DNA from: Siphonodentalium dalli
Lineage: Eukaryota; Mollusca; Scaphopoda; Gadilida; Siphonodentaliidae
Assembly: GCA_032622095.1 (NCBI GenBank)
Contig: CP136061.1
Span: 260,682,077 to 260,746,076, forward strand
Length of the DNA stretch: 64,000 bases
Direction: 5' to 3'
A model generated the notes under the pieces. The model had not been told where the DNA came from, made no database searches, and saw nothing but the letters and a program-made list of their open reading frames with translations. Positions 1 to 10,500 of the stretch are shown here, piece by piece (the first letter of the stretch is position 1; every line of letters starts with the position of its first letter). The translations under genes and the position numbers were made by a program.

Positions 1-18
1 AAAAGTAATATTATTAGT

Positions 19-160
19 TATCTTCGGCAACATCGGGGGTACATGGAGAATTTAATACCTGGATGTCGATTTTGAACCCCTAGGCAGAGCCGAGGGGTTC
101 AAAAAGAGAGATCCAGGTATTAAATTTCCATGTACCCCACGATGTTGCCGGAGATAACGA
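19..160. repeat. Foldback (palindromic) element, about 140 bp
   Basis: Two arms of about 70 bp are near-perfect reverse complements and meet in a very short loop near position 91. Both arms contain TACATGG, TTAATACCTGG and GAACCCCT in mirrored order. Transcribed or single-stranded, it would fold into one long hairpin. This is the usual form of a foldback MITE. No flanking target-site duplication could be fixed, so the family is unknown. Confidence 0.75.
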
Positions 161-1505
161 TTTTGTCCCCACAACAATAACCATGTCTCCTTAATTTAAG
201 TTAGATTTTCATAGGTTATCCGATTAATTCACACCAATAAGAATAATTCAGTAGGTGACCTAAGGACCCGGCGTCAGGTGACGTCAAATTCGGCTTGCGA
301 GAGCAACGTCACGATTAGTGGAAACTGCCAGTTCAAGGGTAATTCATATACGCCCGATGTTTCACGTGCTCATATACCCCCGATGTTTGGCGCACGTTCT
401 CTTATACCCCGCTGTCAAGGGTGACGGGGGACATGGTGATTTAAACGTGACGTTGTAGCCAATCAGATTGCTAGTTACAACCGGATGTGGGGACAAGACT
501 TTATGTAGCATGATCTCAGCTCTTTCATGTTTGAGCAAATTAAAATAAAATTCTCTCTCAACATAATGGGCATAATATATTGGGTATTGGTCCAGGAACA
601 AGATTCCACCTGTTGGCGGTGGATTCGTGTCCTGAACCTCGACAATGACGAAACGATATTGTTGTTTTCGATACCGAGTAATTTAGGTCGGATCAACTGC
701 ACCTCTAAATGCACATCTAAAAAGTGAATATGTTTGAGCTATACAACGAGCCGTGCCATTATTGTGCATATAAGTCAGTCAGCTTTTGTTTCACAGCCGC
801 TGAGATAATCTTCACACTATGGACCGACTGAGTCCTCCAGATATATGATATACCCATAGAATTCAAGCTATTTATGATAAAACGGTGCCAGCGGTTTCTA
901 ATAGTTTCGGTCGGCGATAAACTAAGCAATAAGTAATAGAGCACAAGGCTATACTCGTGCATTCGCGTGAGTTCGCGGCTGGCTGGTGGTCTGTTATGAG
1001 TTTCCACACAGCAGTGGCTTGGCCGACTTGAGCGATGTGCAATTGTTGGATTGTACACTGTTTGAATCTCGCGCCAAGTTGTGACCCTTGAGCAAGGTCG
1101 CTCGTACTGTGTCTGCTTTGCACCACCCATGCATTACAAGGGTACCTGATACTGAGCAGTGAAAGATCTTGTCAGTATGCTAGCCATATGGTATCCTCGC
1201 ATACTCCCGGCTGTACCTCCCCCTGTCCCCGGGGAGCAGTAGATGGTTACTGAATGTTCAGGCTCATCAGGGTAATAATTGTAAAACTTTGAGCGCTTTA
1301 CAAATGCTATACATTATTATTATCATTCCATGGAAATGTTTCTGCTCCACTAACACCATAGCTTCTGATTAATGATTGTGTTTCCACATAAACGAATGTG
1401 GTAGGGGGTGTTTTGTTCATATTCCATCCAAAACGATGGAACCATAACTCGAGTTTTATAAAGCATACGCACACGATTATATAGCGAAATATGAAGAACA
1501 ATATG
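161..1505. other. No gene recognised
   Basis: Only short overlapping open frames are present, the longest being 123 codons on the minus strand at 759-1130. None has a recognisable domain, a credible splice context or a signal peptide. Three copies of a short phrase resembling TATACCCCCGATGTTT occur at about 345-410. Otherwise I see unique-looking AT-rich sequence. Confidence 0.5.
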
Positions 1506-1878
1506 TTACCCTGTGTCAATGCATTCTCTTATATATGCGAGTCGACCATAGGTCGCCTCGCATATATAAGAGAATGCATTGGCCTAACAATTTTTTATCA
1601 TTTGTTTTAAATAAATGTTTCTGACAATTTGTATGACATAAAATAAAAAACATCCATTAACCTGCAGGGAGCCCCACACACATATAGAAGCATATAGAAG
1701 AGTGTCGTCTGCTAATGTTTGTTTGGGGCTCTGTATGGGTGAAATCATAAAATTGTTAAAAAATACAAGAAAAAATTATTAAAATTGTAAAAAATTGTTA
1801 GGCCAATGCATTCTCTTATATATGCGAGGCGACATATGGTCGACTCGCATATATAAGAGAATGCATTGGCACAGGGTA
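1506..1878. mobile_element. Double-hairpin MITE, full-length copy
   Basis: The element runs from TACCCTGTG to CACAGGGTA, so its outer ends are inverted repeats. Each end is itself a palindrome: arms of CAATGCATTCTCTTATATAT read inward and then back out around a short GTCGACC/GGTCGCC loop (1517-1582 and 1803-1869). The middle, about 215 bp, is AT-rich and contains a smaller GAGCCCCA/TGGGGCTC stem (about 1668-1735). It has no coding capacity. Related copies lie at 13090, 22125, 28112 and 50740. Confidence 0.75.
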
Positions 1879-1928
1879 AAAAAATGCCGACTTACGACTG
1901 GATTTGATATGACGGGTCACATATTTGC

Positions 1929-2537
1929 AATAAAATCAATAAAGCAAACAGCACTTTTGGAATTATCAGAAGATCATACAAAAATATAAACGAGGAGATT
2001 TTCAAATCAATCAATACCACCATGGCCAAAAGCAAATTAGAATACGCCCAATATGTCTGGCATCCAAACACCACCATGGCCAAAAGCAAATTAGAATACG
2101 CCCAATATGTCTGGCATCCAAACTCAACAGAACAAGTAAAAAAATATGGAAAAGTATAAAAGAGAGCCACCAAATAAATTCCGGGAATGAACAAAACTGA
2201 AATACGAAGACAGGTTGAATAAGTTACAACTACCAACTGTCTCATCAGACGAGACAGAGGATGACTCATATAAACTGACACAAGCAGTCCACACAACGAG
2301 ATCAGATATGGTGAAGAGGGAAGAGGGGAATCACATAACGGCAACCAAAGAGCCAGCACCCTTCCTTTCAAAATTGTAAACACATGGAATAACCTGCCAT
2401 CAGAAGTAATCGATGCAGACACGTGAATTAATTTTAAAAAACCGCTGAAAACGATACATTTACGACCCATACTGGACATGAGAACTAACGAAGAGCTGAT
2501 AAACGAGGCCAAATCTGCTTTCAGGAATAATCGTTAG
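1929..2537 (+). mobile_element. Decayed non-LTR retrotransposon, 3' part of the reverse transcriptase ORF
   Basis: Reading the + strand from 1929 gives a LINE-type reverse-transcriptase C-terminal region. It starts with GIIRRSYKNINEEIFKSI, followed by KLEYAQYVWHP, then KRATK and IPG after stops, then VNTWNNLPSEVI and LKTIHLRP. These match the late part of animal CR1/Jockey-like LINE ORF2 proteins, where LEYA..VW.P and WN.LP are conserved. A 54-bp in-frame duplication (2016-2069 and 2070-2123) repeats the LEYAQYVWHP stretch. Several stops and frameshifts make it non-functional. The upstream catalytic domain is absent. Confidence 0.75.
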
Positions 2538-2889
2538 CAATAATTAACAAACCAAAGCTAAACCACTCGTAGAGGGTATCTGTTGTGTTTCAAACAATTC
2601 TTATCAAAATCGCTTTATAGATTATTACCAAAGAAGTTTCGCTTAAGGCTTATTTCGCGGGGTAGTTATCATTAATTACATTCCGTACACACCGGTTTGT
2701 CAACAGAATAGACCATATTGGTGATTTCGTTCATAAATTATGCCAATCGTTTATCAATGTATGTGAGCAATCCAAAATGTAAGCAAACGGGTGCACTACC
2801 TCACGTTTTAATAGTTCTATGTTGTCGAGAGTGGAACTGGAACTAATCACAATATTACTTGGCGCTCTGTGTGAGCTCTCCGCTTGAGA
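2538..2889. other. No gene recognised
   Basis: AT-rich sequence without a convincing coding frame or repeat structure. Confidence 0.5.
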
Positions 2890-2890
2890 T

Positions 2891-5467
2891 ACTGAGGGGG
2901 TGTTTATACATTACCCGGCGAAGATCGCATTCGCTTTAGCCGGCAGCGATAACAATAGAGTGTTTATACTTCGCCGGATAAGAATTACGGCTATCCGGAT
3001 ACTCAGCTATACGGTTTTCAACTTTTGGATAAAATGATTTAGTACAAGCACCTGATTGTCGTATGGATTGTAATTCGCTCTGCGGTTAAGTTAGATGTTT
3101 ATCTGGGGTCATGCCGTCATGGGTGATTTCCTTTCAACAATTAACTCGAACAATATTATTGTGCAATCGCTGATAGACCAGCCCGCTTTTCACCTGTGTA
3201 TATATTGGTCAGTGTGCCAGTTTGATTGTCTCTAATCAGCTGTCAGGTCGGTGGTCACGCACCTTGGTTATAAGCTATTATTATAAATACTAACCGATGA
3301 TGGTACACGTACTCTGCATGTGCATGGTACGTCTGTTGCGCATTCGAGGGAATTAATTAATGTACATGCATGTATGTCCGTATATATATGGAAGAAATGG
3401 GATGGCACGTTTCTATGGATTCAAACTTAATGGACAATTAGTTCAATAATCTAAATATGAGTGCGCCGTGGACATATTTACACAGGGACGGGTCTAGACG
3501 GCCTGATTTGGAGGTGTGGGACTGTTCATCTTTGGAATTTATCGACCGACCGTGGTTATGGCCAGGTGTGAGAATTTTTTTTAATCTGAACCCTGAAAAT
3601 TGCAAAATCCTAGCATCCAGCCTTAAGATTTCCAATTGTTGGGACATTTTCCAAACTTGACGCACCTCTAATAAGGTTGGATCATTTCCAACTGATGGTC
3701 ATTTCAGTCCAACAATTTGGTAAAAAAATAAGCAAATGTTGCCTAAAGAAATCACCAATAACAAATTGTTGAAAATAAAACTACGAGAACAATTTCAATA
3801 TATTGCTGATGTCAAATGTCCAACTATTGCCGTGTCAGGTATGAAATTTACAGCTTTTGAATATTTTGATTAAAGTTGGGATGAGACACCCCCATCGCCA
3901 CGGCCAGTGTTCGCGCTGGACCGAAAAAAACTTTAGCCAAAAGTTTAGCCAAATGAAAATTTTATTAGCCAAATGAAAATAACATTAGCCAAATGTTTTT
4001 TGGCCAAACTAAAAAAAACTTTGGCCAAATTAAATCATCGCTTTCTGGTCGGGATTGTCCTTAATTTTTGTTTTGTTTTATATCAATATCTTTTTTTAAA
4101 TCATTAAATATTTATCCTTGCGAAAATATCTACATGTAAGTGACATCTGGAAACTAATAACTGAATATTGTTACGCAATTATCAAATTACAATCTGTCAT
4201 AAAAGCATGCATATTATTTTGACTGTATCGATATTGACGACAAATAGCCACAAAATATCTATCGTGTTTCACATTTGGCTGATTAAGCTATTGTCTTACA
4301 CTTGGTGCTCATAAACCTCGACGGTCACAAATACAATGTCATCATAAACATGCATTGTGAGTGACCAGACAGACAATGGGGGATTAGGGGATTAAATGTA
4401 AAATAATAACCTTTTGTTGTTTCGTGCAGAGTGACGTAATCTTTCTCCAGATTAAAACACTAAATATGATTGCATATCACTTTATGATCGCTTGGTTGAT
4501 AGAGTTGTCGATCGGCTTTCCCTTTGTACTGTCCGCGATCGGGTTTCCCTTTGTACAGTCGGCGATATATTCCCACTTTCGTTGTTTTCGGACTAGATCG
4601 TTCACATCACTAAATGTTAGAGCTTACCTTTTGCTGCTACGGAACGATATTTCATAAGTACGAAAATAATGAAATACTTTCGTCACCTAACTTCGTCTTG
4701 AATGTCGATCTATTGAGCGCTTTTATTAATTAGCTTTCTGACTCCATGCTTTCAGTCGCCATTTGGGGTCAAAAAAAGTTTAGCCAAAAGTTTAGCCAAA
4801 TGAAATTTTATTAGCCAAATTCGAAAAAGATTAGCCATTGGCTAATTTGGCTACCGACAGCGCGAACACTGGCCACGGCCCTATATACATGGACATGGTG
4901 AACGCCCGAGTAAAATGAAAAACATATTTGATTGTATAATGTGCAAACGGAAAATGTGTCACATTTGATTCGCGATGATGAAACTTATATATATAGTATA
5001 AAATCCAATCCGAATTATTAGACACCAATTTGTAGATGTATGGGACGAAAAGATCTCAAAACTGACCATTGCCATGCTTTTGGTGCGACACTTACTTCAC
5101 AGGCTGTATATGAACCCAAACAAACCATTAACAATAATGTTTTTTAAATATCTATAAAATTAACAATAGCAATACCTGAAAGTTTGAGTTGGATATTAAT
5201 AATTTCGGCATTTCCATTTCTAAAAAGTTTCATTTCACTATACTGCCCAACCATATCTCTAACAGGAAGCGGCTAGATGTTTACAGGTGTACAGCAATAT
5301 CATATTGCAGTTCAGTGAGAACTAAAACGAAAACTATTAACAAGTAAAGGAGACACATGAATATATGCGTATCTTCGCCGGCGATGTGTAAACACTCTGC
5401 CAAACCTTCGCCGGCTAACGGGTTCGCCGGGTAACGGCTTCACCGGCTATATGTAAACGTCACCTCA
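2891..5467. mobile_element. Possible DNA transposon with CTGAGG termini, interrupted by a hAT-like element
   Basis: The left side begins CTGAGGGGGTGTTTATACAT and the right side, reverse-complemented, begins CTGAGGTGACGTTTACATAT. Both continue into repeated CCGGCGAAG-type motifs and copies of GTGTTTAYACTTCGCCGG. That pattern suggests inverted terminal and subterminal repeats of one 2.6-kb non-autonomous element. I could not see a clear target-site duplication, and the arms are diverged. The 3905-4871 insertion lies inside it. No transposase frame is visible. Confidence 0.4.
3905..4871. mobile_element. hAT-like non-autonomous DNA transposon (967 bp)
   Basis: The termini are CAGTGTTCGCGCTG and its reverse complement. 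They are flanked by a perfect 8-bp direct repeat, GCCACGGC, at 3897-3904 and 4872-4879. An 8-bp duplication with CAGTG termini is the signature of the hAT superfamily. Both ends carry clustered copies of TTTAGCCAAA in opposite orientation, as expected for subterminal transposase-binding repeats. The interior (about 4030-4760) has no transposase frame, so mobility would depend on an enzyme supplied elsewhere. Confidence 0.85.
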
Positions 5468-6315
5468 GGCTAGATGGAGAAGCGTGCCCAATTCATTCAT
5501 AATATGTCATCATGTCGATTTCATCGCAAGTCGACCAACGTCATCGTGTAACTTTCCCCATTGGCCGAATTCGGACCTGTGAATGTATCTTCTGCTTCGT
5601 TCATAATTATGTGTTTTCATTCGATTCAAGAACATAGTAGGATATATAATGGATAATCAGATGCGTGCACTATGCTGCGTTAATATTATACCAATTAATT
5701 CCATATTAAATATTATTTTATTTCTTTTTGCACGGACGTTTCTGCAGTATACCGTGTGTTAGTAAATAAACCTTTGATGTACACGTAGATCGTGTTGTGG
5801 CTGTCACGATGAGACATCTCGCACCGGTGCGAAAATAAGGCTTAATCAAGTCTGGCTATAGCATAAAGTTGGGCTATATAATAGACATGTGGTTCAAGCT
5901 ATTTTAGTTTATGTCAAATACTCACTTATGTGGGGCATAACCCATTTGTCGTGAACATTGAAAATTCCTAGACATGTTGTTCAACTGACAGGTATCCAGA
6001 ACTTTCGGCTTCTGACGTAGAGGGTCCGAGAATTGAGTAGACATCCATTATAGGCCCACTTGTCCTTATCAATCAAAAACAAAATATGGTTTGATGACGT
6101 TTATAAAAATAGGATAATGTTGTTGAGATCGAAGTGGTGATGGTCATGAGAGGTAGCACATTGACGGATTTGGGTTGGCCTCTTGACTTCCGATTACGAC
6201 ATCAATTATGCAAGCCCACCGTGATCCTGTGCGAAAAAAAAGTGTTTGCATCTTTAAAAATGCGCTCCTCGTTTTATGTAAAAAAAAACATTGGTGACGT
6301 CACAAAATCAACAAC
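5468..6315. other. No gene recognised
   Basis: AT-rich, apparently low-copy sequence. The 63-codon frame at 6134-6325 has no recognisable feature. Confidence 0.5.
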
Positions 6316-6318
6316 TCA

Positions 6319-6379
6319 TTTGTGAGTGCTTAGTGATGAAACAAAGCTTTGTTTCGTTACTAATAAGCACTCACAAATG
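6319..6379. repeat. Short foldback palindrome (61 bp)
   Basis: The arms TTTGTGAGTGCTTAGTGATG and its near reverse complement meet at AAAGCTTT. There is almost no loop, so this is a near-perfect cruciform-capable sequence. Confidence 0.7.
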
Positions 6380-6401
6380 AATAGTCCCATTAGCACAACC
6401 A

Positions 6402-6590
6402 TGTTCAGATAATAAACACAACGACATTTTTGTAACCTATTATCTGAACATTTCAATGGATATATATCCTTTTGATCTTGTATTATCTGCATGTCGTCTG
6501 GTGTTACCCGAAGACCCCTCCAAATGAAAAATAGACCGTCCCATGTATAATTGTATAACTGAATGGGATAATCCATTTGGTAAATACAGG
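6402..6590. repeat. Dispersed repeat carrying inverted TTATCTGAACA motifs, copy 1
   Basis: A short inverted pair (TGTTCAGATAATA and TATTATCTGAACA) is followed by sequence shared with 13574-13715, including TAGACCGTCCC, CATGTATA and ATGGGATAATCCATT-like blocks. The family is unidentified. Confidence 0.5.
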
Positions 6591-6729
6591 GTTCATTGAG
6601 CCATTTCTACGCCACCTTAAATGCGACAGCAGGAATTATTCATCGGCACTTCACTCTTGGCTGCAGAAAGCCCTTTAGTCCAGGAATCGATCAAATCACC
6701 AAACAACAAAGTTGATACATCTGAAGAAA

Positions 6730-6942
6730 AGTACTGGCATTGTCTCCAACGCGCTCTGGATATCTACCAAAAGTACTGGCATTGTCTCCATTGCGCTCTG
6801 GATATCTACCAAAAGTACTGGCATTGTCTCCATTGCGCTCTGGATATCTACCAAAAGTACTGGCATTGTCTCCATTGCGCTCTGGATATCTACCAAAAGT
6901 ACTGGCATTGTCTCCATTGCGCTCTGGATATCTACCAAAAGC
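6730..6942 (+). repeat. 42-bp minisatellite, 5 copies
   Basis: Five copies of a 42-bp unit that includes AAAAGTACTGGCATTGTCTC are nearly identical. Because 42 is a multiple of three and the unit has few stops, several frames on both strands stay open. One + frame (6621-6977) would read a 14-residue repeat containing YWHCLHCALDIYQK. Openness in many frames argues that the ORFs are by-products of the tandem repeat. Confidence 0.85.
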
Positions 6943-6959
6943 GGCTGATTCAGTATACT

Positions 6960-7288
6960 GCTGATACCTTTCTCTAATAACTACAGATTGACGTTTCCAT
7001 GCTGTTTATTTTCATCGATCTGTTGACCCAGGCGGAGTGCGATAGACAGTATAGTTATAAAGGATTATTCCGTACACGATGACAAACCGATGGCGATATT
7101 TGATTGCAATATACAGGATGCAAGCAACGTCTTTCGTTCTTGGAACATCAACGCATTCACTTGGGCATATATTTCAGTTGAACGTTTTAGTCGGAACAAT
7201 GCGCTAAGCATGCATCGGTGAATAAGACCCTGATATCTGCTATCCATCCCCGTTTACACACTACACGCACATTTGTCAGTTCACTGGT
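6960..7288 (+). promoter_or_regulatory. Presumed 5' flank of the lectin gene
   Basis: This is the interval directly upstream of the exon-1 ATG. It contains one TATA-like string (AGTTATAAAGG, about 7053-7063) and an initiator-like TCAGTTC at about 7276-7282, 12 bp before the ATG. Either could define the start site. Nothing in the sequence decides between them. Confidence 0.3.
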
Positions 7289-7597
7289 ATGATCATGATA
7301 TCACAATGGATAGCTTGGATTCTTCTGTCGTCGTTGCTTTCTTTGAACATAGCTTTGTGTTCGCTCCTAGCTGGCGTACACATTGGCTGCTCGAGCAACA
7401 ACTGTTCCAGGCTATTGTCCATACACACGAATAATATTATACGATGCGAAATGCTTTGTTCGAACCAGAGGATGTGTTTGGCTGTAGATTTTAATATTCG
7501 GACAAGGGATTGTGTTCTCCTTCAGATGCCGGGATACGACGACGGATGCCACGGGAATTCATTGTGGAGGCATGTTGATATGTATATGTCTGTACAG
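7289..7597 (+). CDS. Lectin gene exon 1: signal peptide and PAN/apple-like domain
   Basis: This exon codes 103 residues starting MIMISQWIAWILL. The first 24 residues are a hydrophobic leader ending near IALC. The rest has seven cysteines, including the CEMLC and CLAVDFN motifs, and ends WRHVDMYMSVQ. The exon ends in phase 0 at a consensus donor, CAG/GTAAGG. The ATG at 7289 is the first in the frame that places a leader at the N-terminus; the next is Met3. The frame stays open through a second identical donor at 7664. Use of that donor would add 22 residues in frame. The first 500 bases of the intron repeat the exon end, so donor choice is ambiguous. Confidence 0.8.
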
Positions 7598-10500
7598 GTA
7601 AGGCATTTTTGTTCCATTAGGAATTCATTGTGGAGATATGTTGAACTGTATAGGTCTGTACAGGTAAGGCATTTTGTTTCATCGCGAATTCATTGTGAAG
7701 TCATGTTGATATGTATATGTCTGTACAGGTAAGGCATTTTTGTTCCATTAAGAATTCATTGTGGAGACATGTTGATCTGTAAAGTTATGTACAGGTAAGG
7801 CATTTTGTTTCGTTGGGAATTCACAGGCATTTTTGTTTCATCTGTATATACTTAATATGCTTATATCAATGCATTTGTTAAGGAAATGAGAAATAAATGA
7901 ATTGAATTGGGAATTCATCGTGGAGGCATGTTGATATGTATGGGACTGTACAAATGAGGCATTTTGTTCTGCCTGTTCTCCCGAAACAGCGCACATTATC
8001 TGCTTATAATACAATTTGTTTTAGGTCGATAATCTGCTTAGAATTGCCTAATTTTGAGACGATAATGAACTGAAAATGAGTCGGCTTTAGCAGTATCAAC
8101 TCATAATGACTTCATTATATCATCATTATATCTTCATTATATCTTCATTATATCTTCATTATATCTTCATTATATCTTCATTATATCTTCATTATATCTT
8201 CATTATATCTTCATCATATCTTCATCATATCTTCATTATATCTTCATTATATCTTCATTATATCTTCATCATATCTTCATCATATCTTCATCATATCTTC
8301 ATCATATCTTCATTATATCTTCATTATATCTTCATCATATCTTCATCATATCTTCATTATATCTTCATTATATCTTCATTATATCTTCATCATATCTTCA
8401 TCATATCTTCATCATATCTTCATCATATCTTCATTATATCTTAATCATATCTTCATCATATCTTCATCATATCTTCATCATATCTTCATTATATCTTCAT
8501 TATATCTTCATTATATCTTCATTATATCTTCATTATATCTTCATCATATATTCATCATATCTTCATCATATCTTCATCATATCTTCATTATATCTTCATT
8601 ATATCTTCATTATATCTTCATTATATCTTCATTATATCTTCATTATATCTTCATTATATCTTCATTATATCTTCATTATATCTTCATTATATCTTCATTA
8701 TATCTTCATTATATCTTCAAAATATCTTCATCATATCTTCATTATATCTTCATTATATCTTCATTATATCTTCATTATATCTTCATTATATCTTCATTAT
8801 ATCTTCATTCATTATATCTTCATTATATCTTCATTATATCTTCATTATATCTTCATTATATCTTCATTATATCTTCATTATATCTTCATTATATCTTCAA
8901 TATATCTTCATTATATCTTCGTTATATCTTCATTATATCTTCATTATATCTTCATTATATCTTCATCATATCTTCATTATATCTTCATTATATCTTCATC
9001 ATATCTTCATTATATCTTCATTATATCTTCATTATATCTTCATTATATCTTCATTATATCTTCATTATATCTTCATCATATCTTCATCATATCTTCATTA
9101 TATCTTCATTATATCTGCATTATATCTTCATTATATCTTCATTATATCTTCATTATATCTTCATTATATCTTCATTATATCTTCATTATATCTTCATTAT
9201 ATCTTCATTATATCTTCATTATATCTTCATCATATCTTCATCATATCTTCATCATATCTTCATCATATCTTCATCATATCTTCATCATATCTTCATTATA
9301 TCTTCATTATATCTTCATTATATCTTCATTATATCTTCATTATATCTTCATCATATCTTCATCATATCTTCATTATATCTTCATTATATCTTCATTATAT
9401 CTTCATTATATCTTCATTATATCTTCATTATATCTTCATTATATCTTCATTATATCTTCATTATATCTTCATTATATCTTCATTATATCTTCATTATATC
9501 TTTATTATATCTTCATTACATCTTCATTACATCTTCATTACATCTTCATCATATCTTCATTATATCTTCATTATATCTTCATTATATCTCAATTATATCT
9601 TCATTATATCTTCATCATATCTTCATCATATCTTCATTATATCTTCATTATATCTTCATTATATCTTCATTATATCTTCATTATATCTTCATCATATCTT
9701 CATCATATCTTCATCATATCTTCATTATATCTTCATTATATCTTCATTATATCTTCATTATATCTTCATTATATCTTCATTATATCTTCATTATATCTTC
9801 ATTATATCTTCATTATATCTTCATTATATCTTCATTATATCTTAATTATATCTTCATTATATCTTCATTATATCTTCATTATATCTTCATTATATCTTCA
9901 TTATATCTTCATCATATCTTCATCATATCTTCATCATATCTTCATCATATCTTCATCAGATCTTCATCATATCTTCATCATATCTTCATCATATCTTCAT
10001 CATATCTTCATCATATCTTCATCATATCTTCATCATATCTTCATCATATCTTCATCATATCTTCATCATATCTTCATCATATCTCCATCATATCTTCATT
10101 ATATCTTCATTATATCTTCAGTATATCTTCATTATATCTTCATTATATCTTCATCATATCTTCATCATATCTTCATCATATCTTCATCATATCTTCATCA
10201 TATCTTCATCATATCTTCATCATATCTTCATCATATCTTCATCATATCTTCATCATATCTTCATCATATCTTCATCATATCTTCATCATATCTTCATCAT
10301 ATCTTCATCATATCTTCATCATATCTTCATCATATCTTCATTATATCTTAATTAGATCTTCATTATATCTTCATCATATCTTCATCATATCTTCATTATA
10401 TCTTCATTATATCTTCATTATATCTTCATTATATCTTCATTATATCTTCATTATATGCGGACATTGACACATATAAACCAACTCACGACGTATCAGGTGC

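Noticed and set aside
759-1130. 123-codon minus-strand ORF
   Set aside because: No recognisable domain, signal peptide or splice signals, and an overlapping frame of similar length is open too.
1892-2512. 206-codon minus-strand ORF with hydrophobic stretches
   Set aside because: It is the antisense of the LINE reverse-transcriptase fragment, which reads convincingly on the + strand.
8106-8444. ORF of 112 codons repeating YIFIISSLYLH
   Set aside because: It is the translation of the 11-bp minisatellite; the frame ends at the first variant that creates a stop.
8107-10456. CRISPR-like array
   Set aside because: The 11-bp units are contiguous with no unique spacers, and the window is eukaryotic.
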